A stretch of DNA of 64,000 bases from Lomentospora prolificans (GCA_029532625.1 JARFXM010000009.1:3844001-3908000); one strand, 5' to 3'. Shown: positions 11,097 to 23,337, counted from the first letter of the stretch. The notes: generated from the sequence alone by a model not told the origin. Numbers and translations are program-made.

Positions 11097-12106
11097 GGCA
11101 ATCCATCCGGCTACGCGAAATCCAGAACAATATCAATAAAAACCAGCTCGCCTTTTCGCCTAATCGCATTGTTGGTGGGGCGGAGGTTGACCGCTCTTGT
11201 GATTTAAGTTGAGTGAAGTTCTCTACCAAGCAATGAGGAGCAATAAATCTACCGGGGCGCGGTCTGGTACTGTAAAACTAGTTTCTATCCAAGGCATGTG
11301 ACGGGTCGGGTAATTCTACGAGGAATCTAAGAATGAAACTACGAGTTGCGCTACCCAATTCCCCCTTCGCTAAGAATGCACCGGTACTCTAAAACTTGAC
11401 GACTAGTTAGCTTTGTAAAATATTGAGATATTTGCCAGTCGTGTTCAAATTTCAAGGAACAATCAGAAGTCCATTACATTCATTGGATCCAGAGGACCCT
11501 AACATAAGAGGTACCAGAAATTAAATGTTTGGTGTCATCAGAGTATGTGTTGAGGGGTAGGGAAAAGTTGGTTGTTCATACCTTTTCAACATCTGATGAG
11601 TGGTATTCAAGTCCAGGCAATGGATGAGGGAAGATATAGAGGGCACCGCTGTCTTGCCAAAGTAGAAGGGACCGAGAGGTTAAGAGCTGTAGTCCGCGAG
11701 AGCTTTTGGGCGACTCCGGCTCACTTCAATCGTTGAGTTGCAGCAAAAGTTGCAAAAGAGCATGATGAAAATTTGCTAAGAACCACTCACTCGCCAAAGC
11801 CGGTTTTGTAGTGCTCCATGGGCTGACATAACCTACAATGGCTTAGTCATTTGATATTCATGAAAATAGAGTCACGTGTCAATATTGCTATCCCGAGTTG
11901 CAGCGTTGAGCGCTCTGAGGGAACTGGGGTGGTCGCGACCCCACTAGCCTTATTGGCAGACCCTAATTACACGACTTTTCGCCGATTACCACCCAAAGAA
12001 CACAGGTATCTTTTTTTCACCTTTTTGATCAAGGCCACCCGACACTTTTCTTCAGCATCAACGAACCAACTCCAGTCGACAACCCCATACCTCAACAACC
12101 GCCATC
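11097..12106. promoter_or_regulatory. U2AF-Rps13 intergenic region with Rps13 promoter
   Basis: About 1 kb. The Rps13 side has a CACGTG palindrome (GTCACGTGTC near 11871-11880) and a pyrimidine-rich leader close to the start codon (12008-12060). A low-confidence three-exon minus-strand ORF lies in the middle (11463-11819). Confidence 0.45.
11463..11819 (-). CDS. candidate spliced 43-residue microprotein
   Basis: I do not recognise a family. Minus-strand exons 11819-11791, 11648-11582 and 11498-11463 join in phase across GTGAGT...CAG and GTATGA...TAG introns to an open frame of 43 residues (starts MEHYKTGFGDGALYIFPHPL, ends in PMNVMDF and a TGA). It would be divergently transcribed from the Rps13 gene, sharing its promoter. 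The compositional look (aromatics, prolines, no low complexity) is protein-like, but a 43-codon three-exon model can arise by chance and no homology is known to me. The first intron would be 142 bases, long for this window. Confidence 0.25.
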
Positions 12107-12836
12107 ATGGGTAGACTTCACAGCAAGGGCAAGGGTATTTCTGCCTCCGCCATTCCCTACTCCCGCAACCCCCCTGCGTGGCTCAAGGCTTCCCCCGACC
12201 AGGTCGCGGAGCAGATTTGCAAGCTCGCCAGGAAGGGTGCCTCCCCCTCTCAAATTGGTGTCGTCCTCCGAGACGCCCATGGTGTTGCCCAGGTCAAGAC
12301 CATTACCGGTAAGTGGAAGCGGGCTTTTTCTCGAAGAAGACTACTCCGGCCAGATAGCTAACGTGACCCGCCCTTGATACAGGCAACAAGATCCTCCGCA
12401 TCCTCAAGTCTCACGGTACGATTATTCCGCCTTGAAAATAGCGACGAAGCGCATGGATTTTCCTCTAGGATATATTTGCGTCCCTCACAGAGCTATGCCT
12501 CTCGTGGAATGCCTCTGTTGGTCACGGCTGACAGTGTGATCTTTGTACAGGCCTCGCCCCCGAACTTCCTGAGGACCTCTACAACCTGATCAAGAAGGTT
12601 CGTATCATAATGGTATTCCCGACTCTCGAGTGTAGTAGTCTAACCAGTCACGATAATATTAGGCTGTCGCCGTCCGAAAGCACCTCGAGCGCAACCGAAA
12701 GGACATGGATGCCAAGTTCCGCCTCATTCTCATCGAGTCCAGGATCCACCGTCTCTCCCGATACTACCGCCGTGTCGGTAACCTCCCCCCCAACTGGCGA
12801 TATGAGAGCGCCACTGCCAGCACCCTTGTTGCTTAA
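12107..12836 (+). CDS. RPS13: 40S ribosomal protein S13 (uS15)
   Basis: A small-subunit ribosomal protein of the uS15 family that binds 18S rRNA and contributes to an intersubunit bridge. Four exons (12107-12308, 12383-12415, 12551-12597, 12663-12836) join in phase to 151 residues, exactly the family length. The N-terminal part MGRLHSKGKGISASAIPYSR and the end LPPNWRYESATASTLVA are near-invariant in fungi and animals. The coding sequence has three introns, and exon 2 is only 33 bases. Neighbouring reading frames in the introns are not coding. Its promoter side has a CACGTG element and a CT-rich leader. It converges on the Sdc1-like gene. Confidence 0.98.
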
Positions 12837-13231
12837 ATAAGGCTCGGAACAGCCACCAAGTGCATGTGATGGTTCTCCCGGCAGTTATGGAGTTAGGGGA
12901 AAGAAATTGCGTTACGCAGCCATTAATACTGCGATGGTTTGTTTTTTTTGGCCAAAAATAATGCACTTGAGCTCTTGCAACCCAGAATAAATGGTCTTGC
13001 TCAGTTCATGCCTCGCATTAGTAGACTCAGAGTGAAGAGATAAAAAGGCTGGTGTTAGTCACCTTGAATCAACAATGTGGTATCGTGATCCCTTGATTAC
13101 CCAAGTTCTATGCTATTTTTGTGACGGTGTGCCATTCCAGAACGCCCCACCTAAAGATATTACAAGACTAGTATTGGTATTCTTGTAGAAATGAATGCGT
13201 CTTTTTCATTTCAATGCTGTTGGTTGCCATG
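12837..13231. other. convergent 3' flanks of RPS13 and Sdc1-like gene
   Basis: This 395-base stretch holds the 3' ends of two converging genes. Nothing else is seen. Confidence 0.5.
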
Positions 13232-13837
13232 TCACGAGCTGATCACATCGCCATTGGGCTTATCATTACCCTTTGTTGTGTTATGAAGCTCTTTCCCTTT
13301 TTGCGTCGCAACTAGTTCGGCATGGCGCTCTAGAAAGAATTCTCCCAGTATGCGAAGGGGATCCTCTGGGCTGTTTCGAAAGGCAATGTCAGAGAAAGAG
13401 ACCACTTCCGGTGTCGTCGAGACTAAGACGAGGGAAGAGGGATTTGCTTACAGATGCTCCGGATCCTGGACAAGCAATTTGCAGCCCGCGGTCAAACTAG
13501 GACATACTTTCTCGTTGAGGTATTGACGTATATTGATGTTTCTTGTGGAGGGAAAGGCGCTAGAGCTAGTATCCCCGTCGCCGCGGTTGATTGGAGTTTC
13601 TGAGGCAGGTTCCTACTCCGGTATAAGTTAGATCCAGAATATCCGATGCCAATATTGAACTTCTTCACAGGCATGCTAAAAGGGCACTGTATAACTAACG
13701 AGTATGTTTGATTGGCTATCCGCATCGGTCATTGCGATATCTGTACTCATTGGCACTGAAGGGGCTGAGGTTGGTGGGGTGCCAGAAGTGTCGAGTGAGA
13801 CATTGGGGGATGGATTGGGGTTCGTTGGATCGGCCAT
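13232..13837 (-). CDS. Dpy-30 motif protein, COMPASS subunit Sdc1-like
   Basis: Likely the Sdc1/DPY30 subunit of the Set1/COMPASS histone H3K4 methyltransferase. Three minus-strand exons (13837-13700, 13612-13452, 13370-13232) join in phase to 145 residues. Introns are GTTAGT...CTAAC...TAG and GTAAGC...CTGAC...CAG, all canonical. The first 70 residues are Pro/Ser/Thr-rich and disordered-looking. Residues about 74-114 carry the dimerisation helix pair: NIRQYLNEKVCPSLTAG, then PEDPLRILGEFFLERH, matching the Dpy-30 pattern (YL..V.P.L..G, then P.dPl..L..yL). The spacing between the halves is about three residues longer than in human DPY30. No single reading frame shows the gene, so it is easily missed. 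It shares a 300-base divergent promoter with FAN1. Confidence 0.8.
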
Positions 13838-14137
13838 GGTCTCTATATGAGTGATTGAGATTAATCAGTGGTTGCAGAATTGGCTTGAAAACACTCTAGA
13901 GTGAAGAGGGGAAATGAAGAAGAGAACTCCTCAAGAGACACGGTGTATAAGGGTTGAAAGGGTTGGAATCCAGACCAAGCCGTGCTTGCACCAACAAACT
14001 TATCGATAAGAAAGCATTATCACGTGATACCGCGTCACATTTGGCGTTTCACAGTGGTCTTAGCCAGCCGCGTCTGGCATCTAGCGGGGTGGCTCTTTGC
14101 CTCGAAGAAATCCCTCTCAGCGACAACCCTAGACCAG
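13838..14137. promoter_or_regulatory. divergent Sdc1-like/FAN1 promoter
   Basis: A 300-base stretch lies between the two start codons. It contains a TCACGTGA palindrome at about 14020-14027 (TATCACGTGATACC), a possible CACGTG factor site. The FAN1 reading frame is open upstream of the chosen ATG, but the extra residues look noncoding. Confidence 0.4.
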
Positions 14138-16692
14138 ATGGATAACTTCACCAGACAGACGTCAACGCCAAATACCCCAGAATATGCATCGCCCGGCGTC
14201 TCTCCGCGGTTGATTGATCTGTATAGCCCGCCGCCACCATCCAAGAAGCGTCGCCTCTTAGGCAAGGCCCCGTCTGATCTGAGCGATCAAGTAGATGTTC
14301 ACTCACCAAATAGCCCGCTTTTGGTAACCTCCGAGACGTTTGATTCGGATGGCAATGGTCTAAGTGCGGGGCTCGAAAGCGCCTTGGTAGATATAAAGCC
14401 CGAGTATGACTTGACGCGCACTGAAGATGAGAATGGACTAAGCGCATTGGATCAATGCGGAATCCCTTCGGACTCGAGAAAATGGATAAGAGGGGAAAGT
14501 TCAATCTACGTCGACGCCTTCAACCTCGCTTTAGACACCGTCCTAGAAGACGAGTCTCATCTCTTTGATGAGCGGGAACGCCGGGTTTTTGATGAGTGGA
14601 AACGCCTCGACTATGAGTCTCAATACTTGTGCGCACTTCTTCTGAAATTCCAACCCGTCTAGCTTCTAACTAATTTTACAGGTATGTGAGGCTCTTCCTA
14701 AGAAAAACAGCCTCATGGCACCGTGTTAGTCGATTGGGCTATCATAGCGACATTTCAGATATGGGCCGTGCCGTGTCGAATCTCCAAAAATCAAGAGATT
14801 TGCCAGAATCAGTGACCAGCTTTAGGGGTTTGGGAGATTGCGGCTTAGAATTAGAGGATATCTGTATTGGAGAATTCTTCTCATTCGCGGATTCATCCGA
14901 GGCCCATATCACGTCAGTTGAAGATGCCGCTAACCTCCTAAGCTTCGAAGAAATGAAGGTGCTCGGAAAGGAGTGGAAGCTACAGGGAAAGACTAAATCG
15001 GAGCTTTGCCGTGCTCTATGCCGAACTAATAGAGAGCAGGCGGGGTTATTATCCATGGGCATCCAGCGCTCTCGGGGCTCCAATTCTCTCTCCGGTAGCC
15101 ATCATCAACACGAACCCAGAGAACTTCAAGGCTTCGAAGAGAGAAGAGACCGAGCGAGCCTATTTGTCGAAAAGGTTTTGGGTATAACCGGGCCTTGCAT
15201 TCGTATATCACAAACTACTTTCAAACTATTCGAGAGGGTTCATCTCGTGTTTTACAGGTCCACGGAGTGGACCGAAAAGTCACTAACTACGATTATTCTT
15301 TCGAAAATATCTCGGAGGAATTTCGCAGACTACTTAGTCGGCCGCACCTCCAACATCTTCATCTCACGGTCCCACATCTTGGAGTTTGAGGCCGCCCTTC
15401 GACTCGAGGCCAATGTGGATAGCATTCTGGAACAGGGAGATCCTCCAAGAGAGAAAGGATTTCAAAAAGTCATTGACTTATTCGAAAGCATATATGCTCC
15501 TTGGAAAGCTTTTGTGGCCTCCGAGCAGGTCAAGGAAAATACCGTATATGACTACGGGGAAGGGGCTTACCTCCGAAGATTCACGTCTGCTCACATCCTT
15601 ACACGCATCGTGCACCAAGCTGCGTGGTGCTTTGGAAGACTCAAAAATTACCGGCGAGAATACGATATCCTGGTCGAGTTACTGGCGCAGCGCCTCTTCC
15701 ATGCAGCTCGGCGAGGAAGTTGGTACCAGCGCAAGGCGCTCTTGGAGGAACACTACATGTACGCGGTAGATCACAGTCCAGCCTCAAGCGATGAGGAGCA
15801 GTGCAAGAAGTATTGGAGGAGAAAGGCAGCGGACACCTGCGAATATGCGCTTCAGGACAGCGAGTGCCATCTGATCTACCACCACGATCTGCAGAAGCGT
15901 CTAACTAAACTTGAAAAGCGTCTACGGGTTCCCCGCAGGCTCCAGCATGATTTTAAGCATGTGCAGCTCGACGCACCATTGGAGCATATTGTTGAGGGAA
16001 TTCAAATCAAACGCGATACAGTGGCTTCTAAGAAAAGTAAAGCACCTAGCACTAAAACGGTATGGGTGGATGAGCTTGAGGACGGGGCGGAATGCAGCGT
16101 AGAAGAAATGTGTTTGAGCTGGTACCGCCATCAGGGTTGGAAAGGGTACCATTCAGAAGGAGGGATCATCCGCACCCTATTCGCCTATCTCTTCTTCGAC
16201 ATCATCTTCCTCTACGTCCCAAATGTCTTCCAGACCGCTTACCAATCTTGCCCTCTTGATCTACATACCGACGCTTTTTACCCATCAAGAGCTTCTGAGA
16301 TCAACCGTCGACTTGCGGACATTTCCAATGGAGGTGCCGAGAAGATTGTCCGGGAAGTCTACAATCGAGAACACAAGCGCAAGACGTGTGTTGTTGGGCT
16401 TAACTGGGACTTCGATGTGGACGACCTTGCGGACCTGGTGAGCTGCTTCGACGGTCACGCCTTGGCAGCCGTTTGCAAAGTGTTGGCGCAGGAATATCGA
16501 CAGCGGGGAGGAGGCATGCCAGACCTAATCCTATGGAGAACGGAGCCTGAAAAGGCTTGCATGTTCGTCGAAGTCAAGAGCGCAAACGATCGGCTTAGTG
16601 ATACGCAGAGACTGTGGATACATGTCCTCAAAGGGGCCGGAGTGAATGTTGCCCTTTGTCACGCTAAGGCAAGAGAGGTCCGGGTAGAATGA
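14138..16692 (+). CDS. FAN1: Fanconi-associated nuclease 1 (FAN1)
   Basis: A structure-specific 5' flap nuclease for interstrand-crosslink repair in the nucleus. Two exons (14138-14628, 14682-16692) join across GTGCGC...CTAACTAATTTTACAG to 833 residues; the join restores ESQYLYVRLFLRK, a family signature, and is followed by HRVSRLGY. The ATG at 14138 is preferred over an upstream in-frame ATG at 13982 because the upstream residues look like promoter. Middle residues form the SAP-like and TPR regions. The C-terminus is a VRR-NUC domain: RQRGGGMPDLILW gives D778, FVEVKS gives E794 and K796 (PD-ExK), followed by LSDTQRLWI. It lacks an obvious UBZ zinc finger, as in other fungal FAN1 proteins. 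Confidence 0.95.
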
Positions 16693-17240
16693 TTGTTTCG
16701 ATAAATGTCCAGCGGGGGCTATCTGACAGGCAATCCGAAGCTCGTACCGGTTACCATCGGCACGTTCCAGAGTTCAATCGAATGTTGGTTCAGTCATAAT
16801 ATTATACGATTCTTGAATTGCAAACCCCGATGCACGTCCGCTTCCGTTGGAGTCAATCCACCGTGGTGTTACAAAGACTGCGTAGGTCCGGAGTCCGGAT
16901 ATTACCGTGCAAGGGGCCTGGTCAAAGGCAATACGTACGTGGGTCCATGTTATTATGACCAAGCCATCTCGAATACAATGCGAAAAAGCAAAGGAAACAA
17001 AAAAAAAAAAAGACAGGGGGACCTATGCCCAAGCCGAGAAACGGGCCTGTGGTATCAAAATGGTAAACTACTCTGGGCATGAGCTCAATTCGTCGAGCTG
17101 TGAAAGTAAGAGCTGTGGAGGGTGGGAGCCTCGGATGTGTGAACATCATCGCACGTCGTTCCAGTTTGGGCCCCCATCACACAATTTCGTCGACGTACCA
17201 CAATTGATGATTAGCAGGGGGTGATGCTGGACGATTGGTT

Positions 17241-17260
17241 CCCTCGGTTGGCACCGAGGG
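17241..17260. repeat. perfect 8-bp hairpin
   Basis: CCCTCGGT and ACCGAGGG are perfect inverted arms around a TGGC loop. It lies about 550 bases downstream of the FAN1 stop. It may be chance or a structured RNA remnant; no tRNA features surround it. Confidence 0.4.
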
Positions 17261-20200
17261 TCTCGAAGCATATTGTCTAAAATTGGATGCTCCTCGGTGG
17301 ATCGCTTGGAATATTCGATCCAACTTCTGGGGACTTGACTAATATTCCGGGACCTCTTCCCCAAGGGAACGATACATCGGCGATGGCTCTCCTATTTGGC
17401 CATGAGAGCCGGGGTAGATATTCGAAACGTGGAAACTGAAAATAGATACGAGACGCGGTTCTTGTGTGAAATGAGAAACCCTGGGGAAACTCCGTTTTTT
17501 TGGGCCAGGGGCAACTTCGTTTCAAGCATCCAGGTGTTTCAGGGAGAGGTGCAATATCACCCCCAATTCAGCCGCCTCTATAATTATCCCAGCTGGCACA
17601 CCCCTCGCGACAAAGCACCGGTCTGCAGTGGTCTTCCATCGCTCACGGCACAGGGGATAGAGTTCATATAGCGTTCGGTGCTTTCAAGCTCGTTACCCAT
17701 CCAAAAACGGAGATTTTGGGGAGCTATTGGCCAATCGCTTCTCCGGATTTGAGGGTGTCTCTATCGGGACGGGCTCCGGTTGCGAACGGACGGGCATTGA
17801 CAGTGGAGAAAGTTTCGACAAAAAAAAAAAAAAAAAAGTAACCTGTCTCGTAGGAGCGGATGCAGGTTCTTAAAGTTCGTCACATTGTGATGTTTTGAGA
17901 TTCCTCGTGTAGTAGGGGCGGAATGTGTGACTTGGGAGTGGTGACGAGCGGTAGGGGCTAGGGTCACGATGGGAGACCGTATGCGGGATCCGAACAGTTC
18001 GGTGTTCACCTCGTAGCGAAGGAGGCCTAGGTGCCCGTTTACCACTGGGGTCGTTTGATACTAGAGAGATTCTGAATTAGGCTCGGGGGGCTGGGGGACT
18101 GAGAATTCCGCCGACTCGCGAATCCCCAACGATCAGTTTGGACCACAGTCGTTGCCGCCAGGACATCGATATCAATTGATGGATGGTGTATTGTCTACAT
18201 ATTTGTGGCTGATGGCTTGCCACACGGCATGCACCCGTCCCGGAAGCTACTCAATCCGTCAAGTAAGTCTGGTCGGACTTGGGAGGTCATGCATGCTAGA
18301 ATAGCTAAGACGAGACTGGAGAATTCTTCATCGCTTGTAGTACAACGTGAAGCATCCCTCTGGGCGCTGGTGGAGGACTAGGGCCCTTCACTAACAGCCC
18401 GGGCCACCATTATCCAGGCCGTGGATACTTGTAGTCCAGCCTGGATATCCCATCCATGGCCTGGCAGCTAATACGTCTCGTCACCACCTGGAATATCGCT
18501 TCCCATACCGCGTCCTCGGGAGGGGAAGTCTTCCGACATTCGAGTTCTCTCTTCAATGCCGGACGGATCCTACTGGACAGATCGTTCCACACCAACAGCC
18601 AATGCCTGGCCGCCAGCCCGTCGTCAGCAAGCCAGAAAAAGGGCGCCGCCACAAGAGCCAGCCTCCCGCGACCCGGGGCATATGTAGCCGGGCGAGTTGG
18701 GCGCACATCCAGTGACGACCGGTCTCCCCAGTTGCTCTGCGCTATGATGTGCTAAATTACCGAGATAGCGCCCCCCATTAGGCACAAAGCTCGCCGTGCA
18801 CCCTACGACCTCACGAGGGCATATTTGTACTAGCAGGGTATCAGGGCTGGTGAAAGGGATCATCACGGCTCGTGGTCCAGTTCGCGTCTAAATGATTAAT
18901 GAGAAACCAGAAAAGGAACACTACATAGCAAGAATGCGATCTTGATTGATCCAAGAGCAGCGACTTGCGGCGGAGCTTCTTTGCTTTTTTTTTTTTTTAT
19001 TCTTGTTTTCTACTACCCGCCACGTCCTGCTCGAGAACTTGCTTGTGGATGCCGGGCGATTCCCTAGCACAAAAAGGTCTTTTTCCAAGGCCCAATCGAG
19101 ATTCACCTGCCAGCAGTCCTCGCTTTAGAGGCAACAGCCGTTCCCAACTTCCTGGGCAGGCTTCAAAGAGCCACGGTGTGCTTGCCTTGGGCTTTGTTTT
19201 ATTTGCTGGGGAGGGAGCTACCGGAATCCGAGGCGAAAAAAAAAAAAAAAAAAAGGGGAAGAGTACGAAGGAAGGACCGACCTACGTCCTCGTCGACAAG
19301 GCAGCCGTAGCCAGGCAAAGGAGAGTTCTCGACCAGGGAAAAAGGGAAAACCACGTTCCTAACAGCAAGCATGGTCCAAAGAGATGACGCTCCGAGGATT
19401 GTTTTCGTGTGTCTTGCCCATTCCCGTCACATTTTTAAATACTTGTATTAGTCGCTCCCCCAGGCTGCCTGCTACCCAATGCACACGCCCCCTCCGCCGC
19501 CGCCCCCACCCCACCCCTCGGCGCTTAAGTTGTTTCTCATCTGACCAATCGCAGGCCACGGTCCCGACAATTTCAAGAACTTTTCAGTTGACATGCTTTC
19601 TGCGGGAGCGGCCAAGCATCTGGCCAATCATCCTGTCGCGTTCCCTGTACATCCAGGGCTTCCGCGAAAAAACGTCACGCCCTGTCAGGCGCTTAAAATT
19701 CATCAAACCTCTCCTGTGCTCCCTCCCTCAAGTTCCACCCCGCTCATCCTTCCCCAAATGTGGAGGACGCGGGAATCTCGTGGTTTGAATTCAGCAGGAA
19801 TTACGCAGCGAGATCCCGGCATACAGCAGCAGGCTTGCGGACGAGGAAAAAAAAATAAATAAAAAATAAAAACAACAACGAGTATCGCTGGCCCATCTCG
19901 CCTCGTAAATCGACCGCTGAATCAGACCTCCTCTGTTCTCCTTAACCTCGTCCACTGGTCTTATTTGTAGTCGGAAATAATAAAATCTCGGCAAGGTCAT
20001 CCTACTCCTCGGTACGCCCGTCGCCAATTCCATCCCTGTTGTACCCAATATGGTCAGTCTGTCCTTGGCCCCAAGTCCGTCCTGCGAGACACCCTGGCCC
20101 CCAAAAGACATGCACTTTCCAGGATGACGGTACGCACTACCACCCAACTCAGTATAGCGCATCAGTGCCTGTTTGCTTCTCGTCACACGCTCCCTCTCCT

Positions 20201-20728
20201 TTGATCAGTACTATTACCGCCCATCATGTTATTTTGCTCATCGAGATACCACTGTCTCTAAATTAATAAGACTAAGGCGTCGAGGAGAAGAGAGAGGGGG
20301 GCAACTGATCGTGACACCTCGGCCAGGCGCATTTTTGAAATGGAAGAACCCTGTTACGGTAGCGTAGCATCCTGACGCTCGCCGACGCGGCACAGGTCAA
20401 CGCTATTCATCCTGAGATTGCAGCTCGCTCCAGCCAGGCGATCCGTACGCTTTGCGGACTAAGAGCAGGTGAATCGCGCAGGCGACTACCCATCACATCC
20501 CGCGTGGTTTACTGTGCAGGAGAACCAAGTTCACAGTAGATGATTGGAAGAGATCTCTGTGCCTCTCTCCCTTTCCTCTTTCCTTTCTCAAGCCTGGCCC
20601 TGGCCCGGCGCACCACGCCCCTCCCTCCCTTCCTTTCGCTCACCGATAGGAACCTTTAGGAACTTTAACGGAACAAGGCCTAGCAAGCACAAGACACTCA
20701 TCGAGAGGTGGGGTTTTTGGTTTCCTCG

Positions 20729-20745
20729 CCCCCCCCCCCCCCCCC
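20729..20745. repeat. C17 homopolymer
   Basis: Seventeen consecutive C on the plus strand. Assembly length is uncertain at such tracts. Confidence 0.85.
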
Positions 20746-22683
20746 TTCTCTTCCCTTCTTCAGAGGCGACCGAGCAGTCTGCTCGTAACCGCCGTTGGTT
20801 CCTTCTCCCGTGATCATGGTCGATGTCACAGGGAAGATGCGATGTCCCATCCGAGCCATATGGGGAGTCCGCCAGGAACTTGCAAAATCCCAAGGCGAGC
20901 TCAGCTGAGGCCTCTTGAATCCAGGAAGTGGTCCTGAATGCAAGACATCGATTGGGCTTGCTAAGCCATTCGACGAAGGAGGGGAGGGTGGACGAACTAA
21001 AGAGAGAAGTCCCAGATAGCCCACCTAACAGACCGTGGCCCTTCTCCCGTGGCCTTCCCCCCCCTCCAAGCCCCCGGGCTCCTTTTCCCTCTTGACTGAG
21101 GAAGAGGACGAAGGAATTGAAACACACATATGCTCCCAGTATGCCCATCCGCTGTATGTCTCAAAAATCTCGATCGCGCCTTGTCCATCTTCCAAGGGAA
21201 ACCCTCGCATGTCTACCATCAACCTCCCCCCTCAAGGAGAACTTGAGGCTAACGTGGAGATGATCGAAGCACCGATCAGTGGGTGGGTGGTATTAATAGC
21301 TCCCGTCAGGGCTGCAATTTACCCGGCTCCCCAGTCTTCTGGGGTAAAGCACCCAGCCAAAGGGGAAAGACAAGGGCGGAATAGGTTGCTAAGCCCCCAA
21401 CCGTCCAAAAACTGGGTAAAAATAAAAAAAGCCTACAACTATACAGAAAATAGAGATGAGGAGAGGGACAAGCCAACAGCATATGCTGTGCACCCCTTCC
21501 ACATCAATCACTCGCAACCTCCATCGTAAGCGTGATCTCCCACAACCTGTCCTAATAATAGGATTGTCCCAGGGCCTCCTTTCTCTGCAAGGCACCGCGA
21601 TATTGATTTCCCGCATTGGGTAAATTCAATGTGCTCTAGCGAGCGTGATGATTCTTGCCTCGTACATCAGCCCTGCTAAGTCGTTACGCGATGAAGAATG
21701 TGTCAATTTTTAGAAACTGTGGCATAGAAGACACCTGTATGCTGGATCCGAATCGACCACCTCGTTGCCAAGCCCTTCATCTTAGTTCGAGACTTCATCA
21801 TCCAAGTGGTCACGGCTTTGGACCCAATATAGGAACACTGGCAATCCTGGACATTATCAGCCAGAGTTTTGTTTTAGTGGTAGAAGCACGGCACACAAAG
21901 TATAGTTGATTTTTTTTTCTTTGTTAAAAAAAAAAGAACACTGACCAACTAGGTTTCGCTAGATCCCCAGCTATAGATATGGTATGGAACACGTCAAATA
22001 TCCCGCAGTTGCCTTGGTAAAACCAAGGATAGAACAAAAAAGCCCTCCCAAATGATATACCGCCATTCCATCCATGTGTAAAACGCCGCCCCAAACATAA
22101 ACCGAGAAGCGTGGCTCGAAGTCAGCGCCACCGTTTCCTCCTTCAAAAGTACATGAACCCAAGGTATCCTCCCAAGTAAAACGCTTTATGTAGAGTATAC
22201 GTGCCTTCCAAAACGGGCACGTAAAGTCTCGTTTCCACATAGTTTTCCACAATCCTTGCCCAGTGCGCTAAGAAGTACGCATGCCTGGTGGCACACAAAC
22301 GTCACTCCGGCACGCTGGAGTCGAAAATCCAAGTCTGAACAAGGGCGATAATGAGGAAGGCAATAATTGTGCTGTCGCAAATCAGTCGAGTCGGTAGGGA
22401 AAGAAAGGGCCGTTAAAGGGAGCGGGGAGAAGAAATGGAAAAGAGAAAAGGGTAATAGCTGGTAGTCGTCATATCATGCCACATCATTAGGGATTGGCCA
22501 CGAAGGAGGACGGCGGGCGGCGGAAGGCGTATGCCCGTCTTCAAACCCAACGAAAGGTCGGGTTCCCGAACAACGTTCTAAAACAAAAGAAAGAGGTATT
22601 GAAGGAGTGAGTATCGGTAGTAGGAATATGTCCCCATGGAGAGGTTTTCGAGATAGCTTAAGATAGTAGCAAACGCCACTGGT

Positions 22684-23337
22684 TCATTCAATTTTCCTCC
22701 TCTTGCCCTTGGGAGCAGGCGCCATCCTTGGCGTATAAGTAACTGTCCGAGTGATAACCTCGCGGATGTGCCGTACGCTTGTCCTCGATGTTGCTTTTGC
22801 GCTTTGTTTCTTCATCTCAAACCGCCTTGCTTTTAGTGCGGCATCCCAGTCGAATTTCGTGTATGACTTTGCGCTAAAAGGCGATCGAGCGCTGACGGGG
22901 GAGTCGTAATTTGAAACGGCAGGAGAGGGGGGGATCTTCAAGCTGGGGAAGCACTGCGCCCCAGTGGCGGGTGCAGACATGGGAAGCTGCGCAAAGGGGC
23001 TAGGAGGGATCGCGGGAGCCGTCATGGGCGACTTGAACTCGGATTTGAACTCGACCTTGGACGAACAGTCGGACGGGGCGGTGGTGGCTGTCGATGGAGT
23101 GGAACCGGGAGTGGTATCTCCAGAGAGTGAGCCCTTGAAAATAACAGGAGAGTTAAGCGACATAAATCTCAAAAAGTCGGTATAGGCGAGAGGAGGGCTG
23201 ATTGGCGTCCGAGTAGGATCCGCTGATTTGGGTTTCGCAGAGAGCGGTGACTGCGCCGTGATGTGAGAAGGAAATGTCGCCGTGACGGGCGTGGCGAGCT
23301 GCGGCAGCTTCGGCTTGGTAGTGCTTGCGGTAGCCAT
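22684..23337 (-). CDS. conserved-looking fungal protein of unknown function, basic C-terminus
   Basis: A 217-residue single-exon frame. I do not know its function. The first 65 residues are Pro/Ser/Thr-rich; the segment LAYTDFLRFMSLNSPVIF (about residues 49-66) is a hydrophobic block that looks like a short linear binding motif. A disordered Ser/Pro-rich middle follows. The C-terminal 60 residues (YTKFDWDAALKARRFEMKK, then TSVRHIREVITRTVTYTPRM and PKGKRRKIE) are basic, with a likely nuclear-localisation signal at the very end. I infer a nuclear regulatory protein from the basic tail and composition only. Its upstream region on the same strand (23.34-25 kb) is extremely CT-rich when read as RNA, suggesting a long leader. 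The nearest confident genes are over 6 kb away on both sides. Confidence 0.75.
   Translation of the reverse strand: MATASTTKPKLPQLATPVTATFPSHITAQSPLSAKPKSADPTRTPISPPLAYTDFLRFMSLNSPVIFKGSLSGDTTPGSTPSTATTAPSDCSSKVEFKSEFKSPMTAPAIPPSPFAQLPMSAPATGAQCFPSLKIPPSPAVSNYDSPVSARSPFSAKSYTKFDWDAALKARRFEMKKQSAKATSRTSVRHIREVITRTVTYTPRMAPAPKGKRRKIE

Larger units (their letters stand above)
16693..22683. other. 6-kb gene-poor stretch
   Basis: No frame here shows a family signature on either strand. The longest frames (125, 134, 140 and 186 codons) overlap others and have promoter-like or homopolymer content. It contains an A18 run (17820-17837), an A19 run (19236-19254), a C17 run (20729-20745) and a perfect hairpin (17241-17260). 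The right end is the 3' flank of the 217-residue gene. Confidence 0.45.

Noticed and set aside
16705..17082. 125-codon frame downstream of FAN1
   Set aside because: No family feature or leader; it ends in a Lys-rich run made by an A-rich tract.
20588..21148. 186-codon minus frame
   Set aside because: It spans a C17 run and Gly/Pro-rich low complexity and lacks any family signature.
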